Below are positions 44,161 through 55,739 of a stretch of 64,000 nucleotides of DNA, piece after piece. This DNA is from Heloderma charlesbogerti. Lineage: Eukaryota; Chordata; Lepidosauria; Squamata; Helodermatidae. The stretch's first letter is position 1. The number at the start of each line of letters is the position of its first letter. The stretch spans positions 5,828,501 through 5,892,500 of the forward strand of contig JANEZZ010001570.1 of NCBI GenBank assembly GCA_026122225.1, in the 5' to 3' direction. A model generated the notes under the pieces. That model saw nothing but the letters and a program-made list of their open reading frames with translations. It was not told the origin of the DNA and made no database searches. The translations under genes were made by a program, and so were the position numbers.

Positions 44161-44285
44161 CAGCTCTCCCCAAACTGATCCCCTCCAGGTGTTTGGACTA
44201 CATTTCTCATCAGCCCCAGCCAAAGGTCAGGTATGATGGGGGTTGTAGTCCAAAACATCTGGAGGGCACCAGGTTGGGAAGGCTG
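44161..44285. mobile_element. hAT-like MITE, CAGCNTTCCCCAA type
   Basis: 125-bp element from CAGCTCTCCCCAAACTGATC to GGTTGGGAAGGCTG, arms pairing through TGTTTGGACTACA and TGTAGTCCAAAACA. Flanks TCCTATGA (44153-44160) and TTCTAAGA (44286-44293) agree at 6 of 8 bases. Confidence 0.82.
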
Positions 44286-44294
44286 TTCTAAGAC

Positions 44295-45330
44295 AAAACA
44301 GCCCATCAACTTGTGTCAACTTCTGACTTGCCTCTATATCTGTGAGAAGAGCAGTAGATTAAAGTGAGTTGAAAAAGAGACAACAAATTGCAATATCCAA
44401 TGCTTTTGACTTATCTGTTTTTCATATTGGAATAAGTCATCATATGCAAAATGGCGTAGTTGATATAGGTCAATTATTAAAAATAGTCAGCCATAGGATA
44501 TGGCTGAAGCACTTTGCAACTGATTTCTCCCATGGGCAGAGATTGCTATTTTAGGATAACAATTTCTTCTGAAGCTTTGTTGAGTCAACACACCCTTTTC
44601 CTTAGAGCAAATTACTATTTTTATAGTAAATTGCTTCAAGAGCAGCATTACTAATCATACAATGAATTCTTGGTGTTTGGGACATTCAAAGAATGGCGCT
44701 GTGTAGACATTTCTGCAGCAACAAATGGCAGGGAGGATCTTTCCTTCCCTAAATTTTCATGGAACACGTGCTGCTGATCAGGAACTGCAGGGTGAATAAG
44801 TCATGGTGTGCTTGATGCCTTCGGGAAAAGTGAAGGCAGGAAATAAAAAGGGAAATTCTCTTAGTGAAGGATGGAGGTGGGTCCAGATTGGCTTACTGGG
44901 AGGCCCAGTTAAAAAAGGGTCAGATAACAGGTAGTCGGGTAGCAGGTAGTGGGAAAGACCTTTCAGCCAGAGCACACAACAATAGTGGGCTCAATGGACA
45001 AAAAGACTGACCTAATATAAAGCGTGCCTACTGCCATGTCCAGCTCATTCAGTATTTTGCCTCAGATTTACCCTTAGCTATTTTGTCGAACAAACCTACT
45101 ACTTTGAACTGGGATCAGAGAACTATGTTGTTGTTGTTTAATTGATGGTATTCTTCCATTCTGCTTTGCTAGAAGCAAATAATATATTAAGGATAACTCC
45201 CAGTAATGAAAACATCCTCCTGTTTCTTACTATTTTTGATGCTGCATCCCTCAGATACAAAGCAAGATTCAGTTCTGAAAGAAAAGGGGCCAAAGCAGAA
45301 GTCTGCCTGTAAGTCACACACCTCTTATAG

Positions 45331-45393
<63 letters not shown>

Positions 45394-47030
45394 ACTAATC
45401 ACAGGGGTGTGTGTACCATAGTTACTCAAGGCAGTTGCGTATGGATGAACACCACATAATTTGTGAAGAGCCCAGGTGTCTACTGAAAATATGAGGAAGT
45501 GGTAATCAAAAGAGAGTCCATCATGCTTTATCTCCTGACATGCCAAAATATATCAGGATCCATCAAAACTCACCAGGCACTAAGCCTAAGCCACCACAAA
45601 CTGTCAGGCCCCATCTCTCTATCTGCCCACTGACCTGACTTGTTTCCACCCACTCAGCAATGATTTTTAAATCATAACATGGCAGGTCTAGATGGACATC
45701 GGGTGATGTTAACCAATATTTTACCTACGGAACCCAAATGCCTTAGGCAGGCCCAAAGTTGACGTTTCTCTAACTAGAAAGAATCAGGGGCATTTCCCCC
45801 CCTGTAGTCATGGCAATAAAATCTGCAATGAAATATAAATGTAAAAATATACAATAAAGTGAAATGGAAGTCATCATTGCACAGGTACTATATTTTATGA
45901 CATGATAGTAACTTGCAAATGTCACTGTGATTTCTGGCTGCTCTTGCCTGTTATGAGAAGCACCAGAACAGGAAGTACAAGTAATTTATGCTTCTTCTTT
46001 CTAAACTACCTACGGTACTGTGTAAAGGGGGAGTCACCAAAGATAAACCTCCTTCATAGATCCTCATTCCACACTTCTGATGCAGGGCCAGCCTTCTCAC
46101 TAGGCAGACTGAGACAAACGATTCAGGCAGCAGGGAGGGAAGAGCAGCAAATTGTGCTCCCCTGCCCCCAGCGCTCCTGTCAGGAAGGCCCGCCACTGCC
46201 TCCAGCAGATGATCTCGAGCGGTCTGCCAGCTGCTCTCCCGCCATGGCATTTGATGCGGCAAGAGAGCAAGGAGCAGGCCTCTCTGGACCAGACGCCCGC
46301 CACCCTCCCAGCACATTCTCCTGCCCACCTGAAGTTTTGCAAGACTTCAGGGGAGTTCTCACAAGAGTTTGGGTGAGCTCCCTGCAGCTGGGAAGGAAGG
46401 CAGCGGGGGGGGGGCAATGGCTTCTTGCCTCGGGCACGCAAATAGCTGTCTCAGTGCATTCCAGTGCTTTCCACCCACCAAATTAAAAATGGTGGATAAT
46501 AACTACTCAGCTCTAGGAAGTGCTTACAGCTTTATGCTGAAGTCAATACAGATTAACATTTACCAGTGGTGATTTACTACAGTATGAATGAATGCAGCCG
46601 CTTGATAAGCTGCTCATCCCTTTCATCTTGCTAAGTAGAACTTTGCCCCCGCCCTGTCACCTGCTTTCTCACACAGACTTCTGCTCAAGGGTGAAAGGGC
46701 ATTAAAAGTCTCCCCACCACCTGGAGGGCAATACAGGCAACTAGTTTGCTAAGTGATAACATGTACACTATGCTAACTTACCACTTGGTAAATGGGTGTC
46801 TGTATTCACCTATCAGAACTGAAAACTGGCTTTTGCTTTGCTCCCACTGCATTCTGTAGGCAGTCAAAGTATTAATTCTTATGGGAAAATACAGATCCAC
46901 CCATACTTTAAATTACTTAAAAATCAAAGGCTATATTTGAAATCAGTATAGGGCATGAACTGTTATCATATGATATGAGGGGAGGCACTGTTGTCAAAAT
47001 TTATTCTCATCATGTAGATCTTTTCTGTGT
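44295..47030. repeat. Unannotated stretch with (CT)n(CA)n
   Basis: (CT)n at 45332-45369 runs straight into (CA)n to 45395, about 64 bases in total. 46083-46140 is a GGGCCAGC..TTAGGCAG-type fragment. Overlapping frames around 45900-46490 (up to 194 aa) occur on both strands without recognisable domains, so no gene is called. Confidence 0.6.
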
Positions 47031-47039
47031 CTCCGCTTC

Positions 47040-47860
47040 TCATTGGTCCCAGATATTAATGTTTATTTGTTTATTTATTTACTTATTTTAGAGATCTTCA
47101 CTCTGCCCTTCAGTAAAATTCCTAGGGTGGCTTATAAAATTCAAAACTATAAAAGCAATTTAAACATACAAAAATATACTAAGAACAGCAAAATGAGCCT
47201 TCCCCATCCTAGTGCCATCCAGATGTGTTTTGCCCACAACTGCCATCATCCCCAGCCTGAATGGCCATTGGGGTGATGGGGCTTGCAGTCCAACACATCT
47301 GGAAAACACTAGGTTGGGGAAGACTGAGCAAAATTAATAGGAACAACACAAATAAAAGACAAGAAATAAAACCAGACTAAAACTGATCAAGCTGAATTTC
47401 AAGGCACAAGAAAATAAACATTCCGGCTTTATAGGTAAGCACCAGCTTACCTATTAGGGCTTTATAGGTAAGCACTAGCACCTTGAACCAGATGCCTGTG
47501 CAAAATAAGACTGGTGTAACATGATCTGGAAAATGTGTATCAGCATCCAATCTGGCTGCCACATTTTGCACCAGCTCCAGGATTTAACACACTCTTCAAG
47601 ATCAGCCCTCTGTAGAGTGCACTGTGGTGATCAAGGCATGTATCACTGTGGACAGATCTGCCTTCTCCAGGACTGTGTGCAGCTGGTACACCAGCCAAAG
47701 TGGGCAAAAGCTTTCCTGGCCACAGCAGCCACCTGGATACCCAGGTGAGCAATGCTGGACAGGGAGCACTCCCAAACTGCAGCCCTGATTCTTCAGACGG
47801 AGTGCAGCCCCACCCAGAACAGGCTGTACTCCCAATCCTGAATTAGTTGAATTAGTATAA
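47040..47860 (-). pseudogene. L2-type LINE 3' end, minus strand, with MITE inside
   Basis: Minus-strand pieces read PVLGGAALRLKNQGCSLGVL, FCPLWLVYQLHTVLEKADLS, TVIHALIT (47602-47835), then LQNVAARLDADTHF-like and HVTPVLF (about 47510-47570), the usual order in L2 reverse transcriptases. The 3' UTR continues to about 47040 and is interrupted by the MITE at 47195-47326. A short segment near 47440-47475 is duplicated (TTTATAGGTAAGCA). Confidence 0.75.
47195..47326. mobile_element. hAT-like MITE inside L2 tail
   Basis: 132 bp from GAGCCTTCCCCATCC to GGTTGGGGAAGACTG, of the CAGCNTTCCCCAA family. The perfect 8-bp duplication AGCAAAAT lies at 47187-47194 and 47327-47334, which supports hAT membership for the whole family in this window. 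Confidence 0.88.
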
Positions 47861-47864
47861 AGAC

Positions 47865-48365
47865 TGTTGCAGTAGCCCCTTTAAAATGCTGTTTTACATT
47901 CTGTTATTGTTTCAATTATGGCTGCGGTGGCTTAGTGGTTAAGACGCTGAACTGCAGACTGGAAGGTTGGCAGGACAGCAGTTCGAGACCCGAGTGCTGC
48001 GTGACGGAGTGAGCTCCTGTCTTCAGTCCCAGCTACTGCCAACCTAGCAGTTCGAAAGCAAGAAATTGCAAGTAGATAAATAGGTACCGCCTTGGCGGGA
48101 AAGGTAACAGCGTTCCGTGCACCTCGGTGTTCAGTTATGGCGGCCACATGACCACGAAAGCGTCGTCGGACAGCGCTGGCTCTTCGGCTTAGAAATGGAG
48201 ATGAGCACCACACCCTGGAGTTGGACACAACTGGTTGGGGACACCTTTACCTTTTTATTGTTTCAATTGATTTTGTGGGATTAGGTTTTGTAAACCGCCT
48301 TGGTGGGTTCCTGTTATGGCCAAAAAAGACAGTTTAGAAATGTATCAATCAAGCAAATGATATTT
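47865..48365 (+). repeat. LINE 3' tail split by the Sauria-type SINE
   Basis: 47865-47917 continues at 48269 as GATTTTGTGGGATTAGG and GTAAACCGCCTTGGTGGG, a LINE tail of L2 type, ending near 48365 with AGTTTAGAAATGTATC. The SINE at 47918-48254 separates the parts. Confidence 0.6.
47918..48254 (+). mobile_element. Sauria-type tRNA SINE, second copy
   Basis: Same element as at 9581-9914, with A box (TGGCTTAGTGGTTA), B box (AGTTCGAGACC) and the BovB-like tail ending in CACCTTTACCTTT. A perfect 14-bp duplication TTATTGTTTCAATT lies at 47904-47917 and 48255-48268. A short internal duplication (TTGGCAGGACAGCAG) near the B box distinguishes it from copy 1. It sits inside an L2-type LINE 3' tail that resumes at 48269. 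Confidence 0.92.
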
Positions 48366-48369
48366 ACCC

Positions 48370-49265
48370 GTCTTCAAAAACATATCTGCTGTCCTCTAGT
48401 TCACTATTATCAACAGAATGTTCTTCCTTTCTAAAACTTTGTTTATATGCTATGTTTTGATAATTGTCTGGAGATCTCAGAAGGAACTATTTGAGTAATC
48501 ATGTCTATGTATCTTCTTTGAATTTCCAGGAGTTGTTAAAGATTTGACACTTTTATTTAAAAAAAATTAAAAGAAAGCAGCCTGACAAAATATTTACCAA
48601 AGAAAACAAACCAACATCACAGTGAGAATGCAAACAGGCTGTCACATCAAAACAAAACAAGGGAACATGAAAAGAGAGGAAGATTCCTTAAAGCGTATGC
48701 AAAAGCTCGCAAAACTGAAATCCATTACCAGATTGGACTTGTTTTCTTGGAAATCTGAATGAGAATTATCAGTGGTTCATTCAAAAAAAAAAAAAGCTAA
48801 CTGGTTCACGTTGCAAATGGTCTAATTATTTCCCATCTTTGTAGGCTAAGGACTGATGCATTTTGTATTCCAGTTATCTTTAGTGCTTACCTTGTTATAA
48901 TTCAGCCTGGAGTTCTTCATTGCAAACACTACTGAAATGAATGGGAATTGCACTACTGTGCTGCTCCCAATTGTTTCAGTGGAAGAGTTCACATGTAACA
49001 CTTAACAATAGTTTAGTGCCATGTGCATGGCAGAAAGGAACACAAGTGATGCCTGAGGCTGGCATGCTCCCCACTCCCTTCTCTTCCTTCCATGCGACTG
49101 GGAGGAGGACATTGATGTTAGTCCGTGAACAGTGATGACTGTCTGCCTGGATGTGTGAGCGTGTCTGTCCTGCTACGAGCATGGGGGGGACTGCTAGTGT
49201 GCAGAGAAATCGGGCTGGAAAAGCTATGCTTCTTTGAAGATTTGAAGTTAACCCCTTAATCTAAA
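48370..49265. other. No recognisable gene or repeat
   Basis: AT-rich sequence with A runs at 48782. Nothing assigned. Confidence 0.4.
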
Positions 49266-49274
49266 AATAAAGAA

Positions 49275-49785
49275 ATAAGCCAAAGCAGGGGATAGAAGGA
49301 GGTAAACGTTAGCGTCATTTGAAGGGAGAGAACAGCCCCCTGCTCAGTGCAGGAAGCCTGATTCCCAGGCAGTCTCCCATCCAAGTTCTGACCACGGCTG
49401 CCCCTGCTGAGCTCCCCAGATCAGACAAGAGCAGGCACCTCCTCCAGCCCTTTGCTTGTTACTGAGAAAACTTCCAGTGCTGAGGAAGCTATGCTATCAG
49501 TAGCCGGAAGACCAGATGGGGGCATCGAGAGCTGTGATTGGACAGGAGGGAAATACAAACACCACCATATATGGACAGGTGGGGGAGGGGACTACGACCT
49601 TATAAGGTAATGAACACGGGAGAGCAGAGCACATGAATGGGAAATACCAGGATATCAGGGTATTGAAAGCGGGAGCAGGGACGTGGGAAATTGCGGCTCC
49701 AATGCGAAGCGGGTACGGCGTAATGTGAAACACGGAGGATGAAACCTGATTGGAAGCATAAAGAAACGTAAGTGTAGATCGGCGC
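49275..49785. mobile_element. GGGCCGATCTACA-type MITE relative with 5S-like piece
   Basis: The block GGGGATAGAAGGAGGTAAAC..TTTGAAGGGAGAGAACA matches the inner arm of the 35.5-kb MITE. 49336-49440 holds CCCCCTGCTCAGTGCAGG plus antisense 5S-like ATTCCCAGGCAGTCTCCCAT. 49440-49785 is shared almost base for base with 59560-59903 (CACCACCATATATGGACAGG, ATATCAGGGTATTGAAAG) and ends AAGTGTAGATCGGCGC. The left terminus is not visible, so the copy is probably truncated. Confidence 0.72.
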
Positions 49786-49789
49786 TTTG

Positions 49790-52280
49790 ACAGCTGAAGC
49801 ACATTGGCTGTGACAAGCTGCCAAAAGAACCCTTCTGTATGATTCAGTACACAAGTCCAGTAGCTTACGGGACTGGGTGATAGTTTTTCTTAAGTGTGTT
49901 TCACTCTATATCGTCGCCATCATCAAAAAGACTTTACCTGTGATACAACTGATGTAATCTCTTTGAAACAACCCCCTCCAGTTTTACAGCCCATGATCAT
50001 TGCAGTGTGCATGAAATTGGTCAGGTTAGAAGCTTGCTGGAAATTGGATGCAATATTTTAGCATACTGTGGGAAGGGATAGGAGAGCTTAGTGCTAATTA
50101 ACACGTTAAGAGCTCAATTTATTTCTTGTTTTAGAGAACATCTGATGTTACTTTTGTTCCCAATGAAGTTCTTCTGCTGCATTAGTGAACAGTTTAATGT
50201 TCATTCCATCGTCTCCTCTTTTCTGCTCCTGTCTGTTTAAAAAAAATAATTGGAGCCTTTCTCTGGCAGCTTTTATTTGTGAAGTGTTTGAAAAACAGTC
50301 TCATTTTTGAATGCTGGTTTATTTTGTTAAATCTATTCCCCTACCGCTTGTGGAATGGGAGGAAAGTGTGAGAAGAAGCAATAACGTAGAACTAAGTATT
50401 TGGGTGGCTTTGTAACTTTGGCCTTGAGGTTCTGGCTTCTATTTCCCACCCACATTGCCAGCACCACCCAGGCAGGGTGCAAGCCTGGCGCATGATATGA
50501 TTCTTCTTACACATTCATCATGCTCAGTAGAAAAATGCGATGAATGTGCAAGTTTGATGTTCTGCTTCAAATGTGTGCCCAGTTTGGGTGGTGGTGGGAG
50601 AGGACAGGGGAAACAAGGCCTGCCACTTCAGGCCCACGAAAGTGAAACAACCTCTAGAGTGAGTTGCTCTTGAGAAAGAACAAGAGAATTCTCTCAAAAC
50701 CTTCCCCCTCAGCTTTGCATGAAGAGTTCACACAAGGATCACTTTTCACGATATGGCTAGTTGATCATCCTCTGGAGGTCTGCCTCCATGTGGAAGTTCT
50801 GCCTTTCTGAGAGGCCCAAGGGGAGGGACTCAGTTGGCTTTGCTAGGTCCGGGTCATGATTTGCTCCATTCTTTTTTTTCTTTCTCAGCTGCTTGCAGGC
50901 CACAATGATAGCTATAGGCTTCTAGTAGATTTTTTTGCATTATGTTATGAAAAACTTCTTGACTGACCACTGCATTTGCTGCATTAAGTATTTTGCACAG
51001 GGGACCAAAGGGCAAGAAGAGGGGGAGTTATATAAACAAAATCATTATTTGCAGTGTGACCTTAGATATCTGCATAAAAGTGAAGCAGCGCCCTCCCCAT
51101 ATTCAAACTTTAGTTATCTAAGAGAGTACGTCCCATCAGACTCACTTGGGCTTGCTTCTAAGTAAACGTGAGTGATTGTTCTGTAAATCTCCCAGTTATG
51201 TGATGAATTCACTGGAGCTCCATGGGTGCTCCAAATTACATGAATGGACTTTTGCATTACTTCTAGGGAGGTATACAAAGTGGAATGGTAAAAGAAGAAA
51301 GTCCTCCTTATCAAACAAACAAACCAAACCTTTCTGCTGTCTCTTTAGAAAACCAGAGGGTAACATGCAAACCAAACACTCTACAATTGCTTTACTGTTT
51401 GATGCAGGTGGTTCAGAAGATAAATAGTATGCTTATTTTTGGAAGTGCTGTAAACAATATTTTGTCTTGCTATTTGTTTTCACTTCTTTAGCAATAAAAG
51501 ACCTGGGATGGGAGTTTGATTTGAAAGGATGTTTCCCCCCACCCAACTTTGAAATCTTATTGAGTGATATAAGACAACACAGGTAAGCATATCTCCCTGC
51601 TGGGAGGTCCAGGAAACCCCACAGATTGTAGTACACTGAATGAGCTTCCCTGCTGCTTCCCTGACCCAATTCTAGGTCTATTTAGTACCGACAGAGATTA
51701 CACCAATTTACCTAACATTGTATCAAGCGAATATAGGCAAAACAATGGAAAGAAATTCAGTCATTCTCTTTCTAGGACAGTGCATAGAAAGAAAACTTCT
51801 TTTGATACATAGCATCCCACCATGCAGGGTTTGTTTGCTTATTTATTTTTAATGCCTGCCTTATCTCATGAGTTCAAACAGCAACTGTAAATGTCCACTT
51901 GTTGCCACCAAACTGACATCGGTTTCCTGTTGCTTGTATTCAAGGTAACTGTTCCACACCCAAAACCATCAATATTTAAAAAAGAGAACATTTCACATGT
52001 CAAGTCTTCCCTTCATTATATGAGCTGATTAGTAGCACTGCGACCAAATGGATGGTTTAGAATCGAGTGCAAATAGCTATGTGAAGGCGTTTTGAATTTT
52101 CTAGCACAAGGCACTTTTTACAGGCACTGTTGGTCCTCTCATTTACATAAACTAGGACTCATTCTAATGATGTCAGGATAAACTTGGCCAATTTGCAGTT
52201 CAAGGTAAAATGAATCCCAGGGCCTCCTGGGATGTTGTGGAGTGATAACAGTATTCTAGATAGAGCAAAACAAAGAGGCT
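49790..52280. other. No recognisable gene or repeat
   Basis: AT-rich. One TACGTCCCATCAGACTCACT..TCTAAGTAAACG stretch (about 51125-51170) resembles a half of the palindromic MITE at 54945-55035. Confidence 0.45.
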
Positions 52281-52389
52281 TGGCAATGTAGTCCTATACC
52301 ATCTAAGTAAGCTATATTGAATTAAGTGGCCCTTACTCCAGGTAAGTTGGTATAGGATTGCAACCTGAGAAGCAATTCAAGTGATTCTT

Positions 52390-52492
52390 ATCTCCTTTTA
52401 TCCTCATAACAACCCTCTCAATTTTGTTTTGTTTTTAACTGAAAGATAAATTACTACTAGCCCAAGGCTATCCAGTAATCTTCATGACTGGG
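52390..52492 (-). repeat. tRNA-SINE fragment (MIR/CORE-like)
   Basis: CTTTTATCCTCATAACAACC and AGCCCAAGGCTATCCAGTAA are the inverted middle of the SINE at 40870-41095. Head and tail are missing. Confidence 0.6.
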
Positions 52493-52899
52493 CAAGGTTG
52501 TGTTTTTTTAAAAACCTCTTTTCTTGTCTAGCCAAGCCCAATAATTTCCTCATTACACCACACATTGACCATTTCATTTACTTGATGAGCATACATTCTG
52601 CAAAACTCCACTTCCTGATTTTACTCTCTCTTCCAATATATGCTCCAATTGTCCCTATTTATTCATGGACATCCTTCTTAAATAAATGGTCCTATCTGCA
52701 CTGTTTTCCCTACTGAGGAGATCTGGGGGAATGCCTTTTTCAAATGACAATTAGAGTGCACACAGGACTTTTAGTTGTCTTAGTCGAGGTTTTAGCCTCC
52801 ACTCACAGCAATTGAATGCAGCAGCATATAGAAAACAGGGAAGAACTTTATAACATTGAGTACAGGGAGCGGGGATGCTCTTTAGACCATGTTCCTTGG

Positions 52900-53740
52900 T
52901 GCAAGGTGGCAAATAAGTGGTTGCAGTCCCCTCAGAGGATCAGGTTCAGGTGGGGGTGCTCTTGGACCCAGAACTGTCACTCAAGGCACAGGTGGACTCG
53001 GTGGCATGGAGCAGCTTTTATCATCTTAGGCTGATATACCAGCTGTGACCCTATCTGGCCAGAGGCAGCCTAGCTACAATTATCCATGCTCTGGTAACTT
53101 CTCATTTGGATTACTGCAATGTGGGCTGCCTTTGCAAAAGGCAGAATCTGGAGAATTCATCTGGTCCAGAATAGGGCAGCAAGGTTTTTAACAAAGACTG
53201 GTCAATAGGGTCATATTATGCCAGTGCTCTGTGATCTGTACTGGCTTCCTGTCCATTTCCAGGCCCAATTCAAAGTGCTAGTATTAACTTTTAGAGCCAT
53301 TAACTTTTAAAGCCATTAACAGCTTGAGGACAGGCTACCTGCAAGATTATCTCCTGCCCGGATCCGAAGATCGTCTTCAGACGCCCTCCTCCAGGTGCCC
53401 CCATCAAATCAGGTGAAGTGGGCATTTTCAGTGCTGGCACCCATTTTCTACAGAGAAACTCGCCTGGCACCTGCATTGTGGGTTTTGGGGTGCCAAGTAA
53501 AGGCCTTTATTTCCCCAGACTTTTTACTCCTTTAGTTTTGTGTTTTAAATGCATCTTGTGTTTTTAGATCTTCACACTGCTGCTGACTATGGCTTTTTGC
53601 TTTGCTTTATTCTGTTTTAAACTTTTAAAGGTTTTATATTATGTTGAATTATGTTGTTGGGGGGGTAAATTAATTTTTGTGAACTGCCTAGTAAGTTTTA
53701 AAGTAGAGAAATGTAGTAAATAAATAAATTGCAAGTACAC
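52900..53740 (+). pseudogene. L2-type LINE 3' part, plus strand
   Basis: Conceptual pieces across shifting frames: LGVLLDPELSLKAQVDSVA, then YQL..PYLARGSLATIIHALV, TSHLDYCNVGCL (about 53095-53130), then a QNRAARF-like and LYWLPVHFQ-like stretch (53160-53270), a C-terminal domain and a T-rich UTR with GTGAACTGCCTAGTAAG, ending AATAAATAAATTG at about 53735. The wording is typical of L2 reverse transcriptases. A tandem repeat TTTTAGAGCCATTAAC/TTTTAAAGCCATTAAC lies at 53289-53320. Confidence 0.75.
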
Positions 53741-53786
53741 AAAAGCATCCCCATTTTCTTCTGCAAAAAGTTGAAAGGTATGCAAC

Positions 53787-54180
53787 TAGGGAAGGGACAG
53801 AAATTCTCCTAGTTTACAGTTTAAAGCAAACTTTACTAATTTTGCACTTTCAAACCTATACGCAAACCAAAGCCCATTTAACATTCAAAATTTGCACTTC
53901 TCTGAAATTTGTGAAGGAGTTTTCCAATTAAAAAATGCATATATTAGGGAAAAGAACACCGAACATTAGGAGAAATTGCTGGCAAAAATGTATATATGAG
54001 GCAAAATTGCATACAAAAATGTGTGTATTAAGAGCAATGTACACAAAAATGTCTACAAACATTTGTGAAAGTATTTTTTAACAAAACCTCAAACTGATGG
54101 GGAAATTGGATGAACTGAATGGAAAACTGAAAAAATTAAAAACTGAAGGAAACTGAAATTGACAGATCTGCCCATCCCTA
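53787..54180. mobile_element. TAGGGATG hAT-like MITE, 394 bp
   Basis: Ends TAGGGAAGGGACAG and CTGCCCATCCCTA. Flanks TATGCAAC (53779-53786) and TATGCAAT (54181-54188) agree at 7 of 8 bases, a good hAT-type duplication. AT-rich interior without the TACGTA modules of the foldbacks. Confidence 0.82.
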
Positions 54181-54265
54181 TATGCAATAGGAGTGTACCC
54201 CCAGAAAAGAAACAATTCAAGGGCAAGAGAGAAAGGCAGCTTTGAAAGGATATCCACCATCAAAA

Positions 54266-54493
54266 GGTGCTTCCAGATGAAGGGCTCCTATCATTATCAA
54301 TTAAAAGACATTGTGCAGCTCTTCCATCTTTCTCTCCTTAATGGATTCTTCGTGGAGAAAAAAGATGGAAGAAGCAGTGGGAAAACATGAGAGGGTTACA
54401 AGTGGAAGACAACGACATCTGGATGCCCATCCCCATAAAATTCCGTGAATGAGGCAAGGGACTTGCACAATAAAAGCCTTGTCTGGAAGCACC
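54266..54493. mobile_element. GCTTCCAGA-type MITE
   Basis: Ends GGTGCTTCCAGATGAAGGGC and GCCTTGTCTGGAAGCACC form an imperfect inverted repeat. Inner blocks (AAAGACATTGTGCAGCTCTT, GGGTTACAAGTGGAAGA, AATAAAAGCC) are shared with 61421-61633 and partly with 7070-7256. No ORF. Confidence 0.75.
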
Positions 54494-54639
54494 CAAATTC
54501 AACTTCTTCGTACCAGCCTACCTCAGTTTCTCAGTGTGAGAAGCACTGAGGTGTTGCCAGCTTGCTTCAAGCACACAACGTAAATAGCAAACTTCATCCA
54601 TTTCCACAGGGGAATGAGCATGCCAGTCTGCCGTACTTA

Positions 54640-54790
54640 TTTCTCAGTTCTAAAATTTTAATTTAACTTAGTTCAAACATTTCTAGGCCACTCTTTAGCA
54701 TTACTGTTCCCAGGGTGGCTCAGAACACATAAAAACAAGTCTACAAAGCAAAAGCAAAAAGCAAAGAAACAGGAGTAAAACAGAATATAA
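54640..54790 (-). repeat. LINE 3' tail, minus strand (weak)
   Basis: TTCTAGGCCACTCTTTAGC..CCCAGGGTGGCTCAGAAC..AAAACAAGTCTACAAAGC resembles the reverse of an L2-type UTR. No coding part is attached. Confidence 0.4.
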
Positions 54791-54944
54791 GTCCAACCAG
54801 CAAGATAAAACGTGAAATGATGGTGGGGTGTGTGTATGGTGGGGGGTGCTGTGGGCTCTGTAAAGGGCCCTGATCAGTCTTCAGGGCCTTCTGTTTGACA
54901 CCCCTGTGCTACAGCGTGGGTGAGGCTTTCAGGATGAATTTCCT

Positions 54945-55035
54945 GGGCTGCAATCCTATACATACTTACCTGGGAGTAAGCCCTTTTGAACTCAGCGGGA
55001 CTTCCTTCTGAGTAAACAATCATAGGATTGTGTGG
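54945..55035. repeat. Short palindromic MITE
   Basis: GGGCTGCAATCCTATACATA at the left and AATCATAGGATTGTGTGG at the right, with ACCTGGGAGTAAGCCC and GGACTTCCTTCTGAGTAAAC between. Best preserved of several copies in the window (34435, 39484, 52285). Confidence 0.68.
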
Positions 55036-55099
55036 TGGGAGTATTAGTCTCTCAAAAGACAGCATATACCGTCCAAGAAGTGCTGTACTGTATTTACAG

Positions 55100-55729
55100 T
55101 AGGGGTGTACGAAACCCCACTTACCTGGCTCCGCTGGGGTCCGCAGGTGGGGGGAGGCGATCTGTTTCTCCCCCCGGAATCCTCAACGGGGGGGGGAGGC
55201 GATCTGTTCCTCCCCCCTGGAATCCTGCCCGGCTGGCCGGGCCGATCTGCAGCGGGGCCTCCACCTGCTGCCGGGCTGCTGCGGCCGCAAATGGCGTCCT
55301 GTATAGGGGACGCCATTTGCATCCCTACGCTAGCCCGTGATAGGCTACGTAAATATTTACGTAGCCTATCATGGCTAAAGCGGGGATGCAAATGGCATAG
55401 GGGACGCCATTTGCATCCCTGCTTTAGCCGTGATAGGCTACGTAAATATATATGTAGCCTATCACGGGCAAGTGTAGGGACGCAAATGGCAGCTGCTATG
55501 ACAGCCACCATGCGGCCGCAGCAGCCCAGCAGTGGCCGGAGCCGCCGCTTCATCCACCGCCACTGCCGGAGCTGCCGCCACCACCGCATCCACCACCAGA
55601 TAGGTCCGTCCCGGGGGGATTCCACAGGGTGGCGGCGGCGGGAGGCCATTCTGCCACAGATTCCGGGGGTCCAGATTCTAAAGAATCCGGCCTCACTGAA
55701 GTCCGTGGTGGAATTCTCTGGCATCCCTA
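55100..55729. mobile_element. TAGGGATG foldback MITE (hAT-like), copy 4, 630 bp
   Basis: Left TAGGGGTGTACGAAACCCCA, right GAATTCTCTGGCATCCCTA. The perfect 8-bp duplication ATTTACAG lies at 55092-55099 and 55730-55737. Two TACGTA palindromic modules (about 55338-55373 and 55430-55466) flank a central AAATGGCATAGGGGACGCCATTT. GC-rich, with an imperfect tandem duplication of GGGGGGAGGCGATCTGTT near 55150 and 55190. The CDS-like frames on both strands (up to 226 aa) arise from this composition. Confidence 0.9.
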
Positions 55730-55739
55730 ATTTACAGGA

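Noticed and set aside
45902..46486. 194-aa plus-strand frame with opposing frames
   Set aside because: Low-complexity GC-rich stretch with open frames on both strands and a repeat fragment inside it; no motif.
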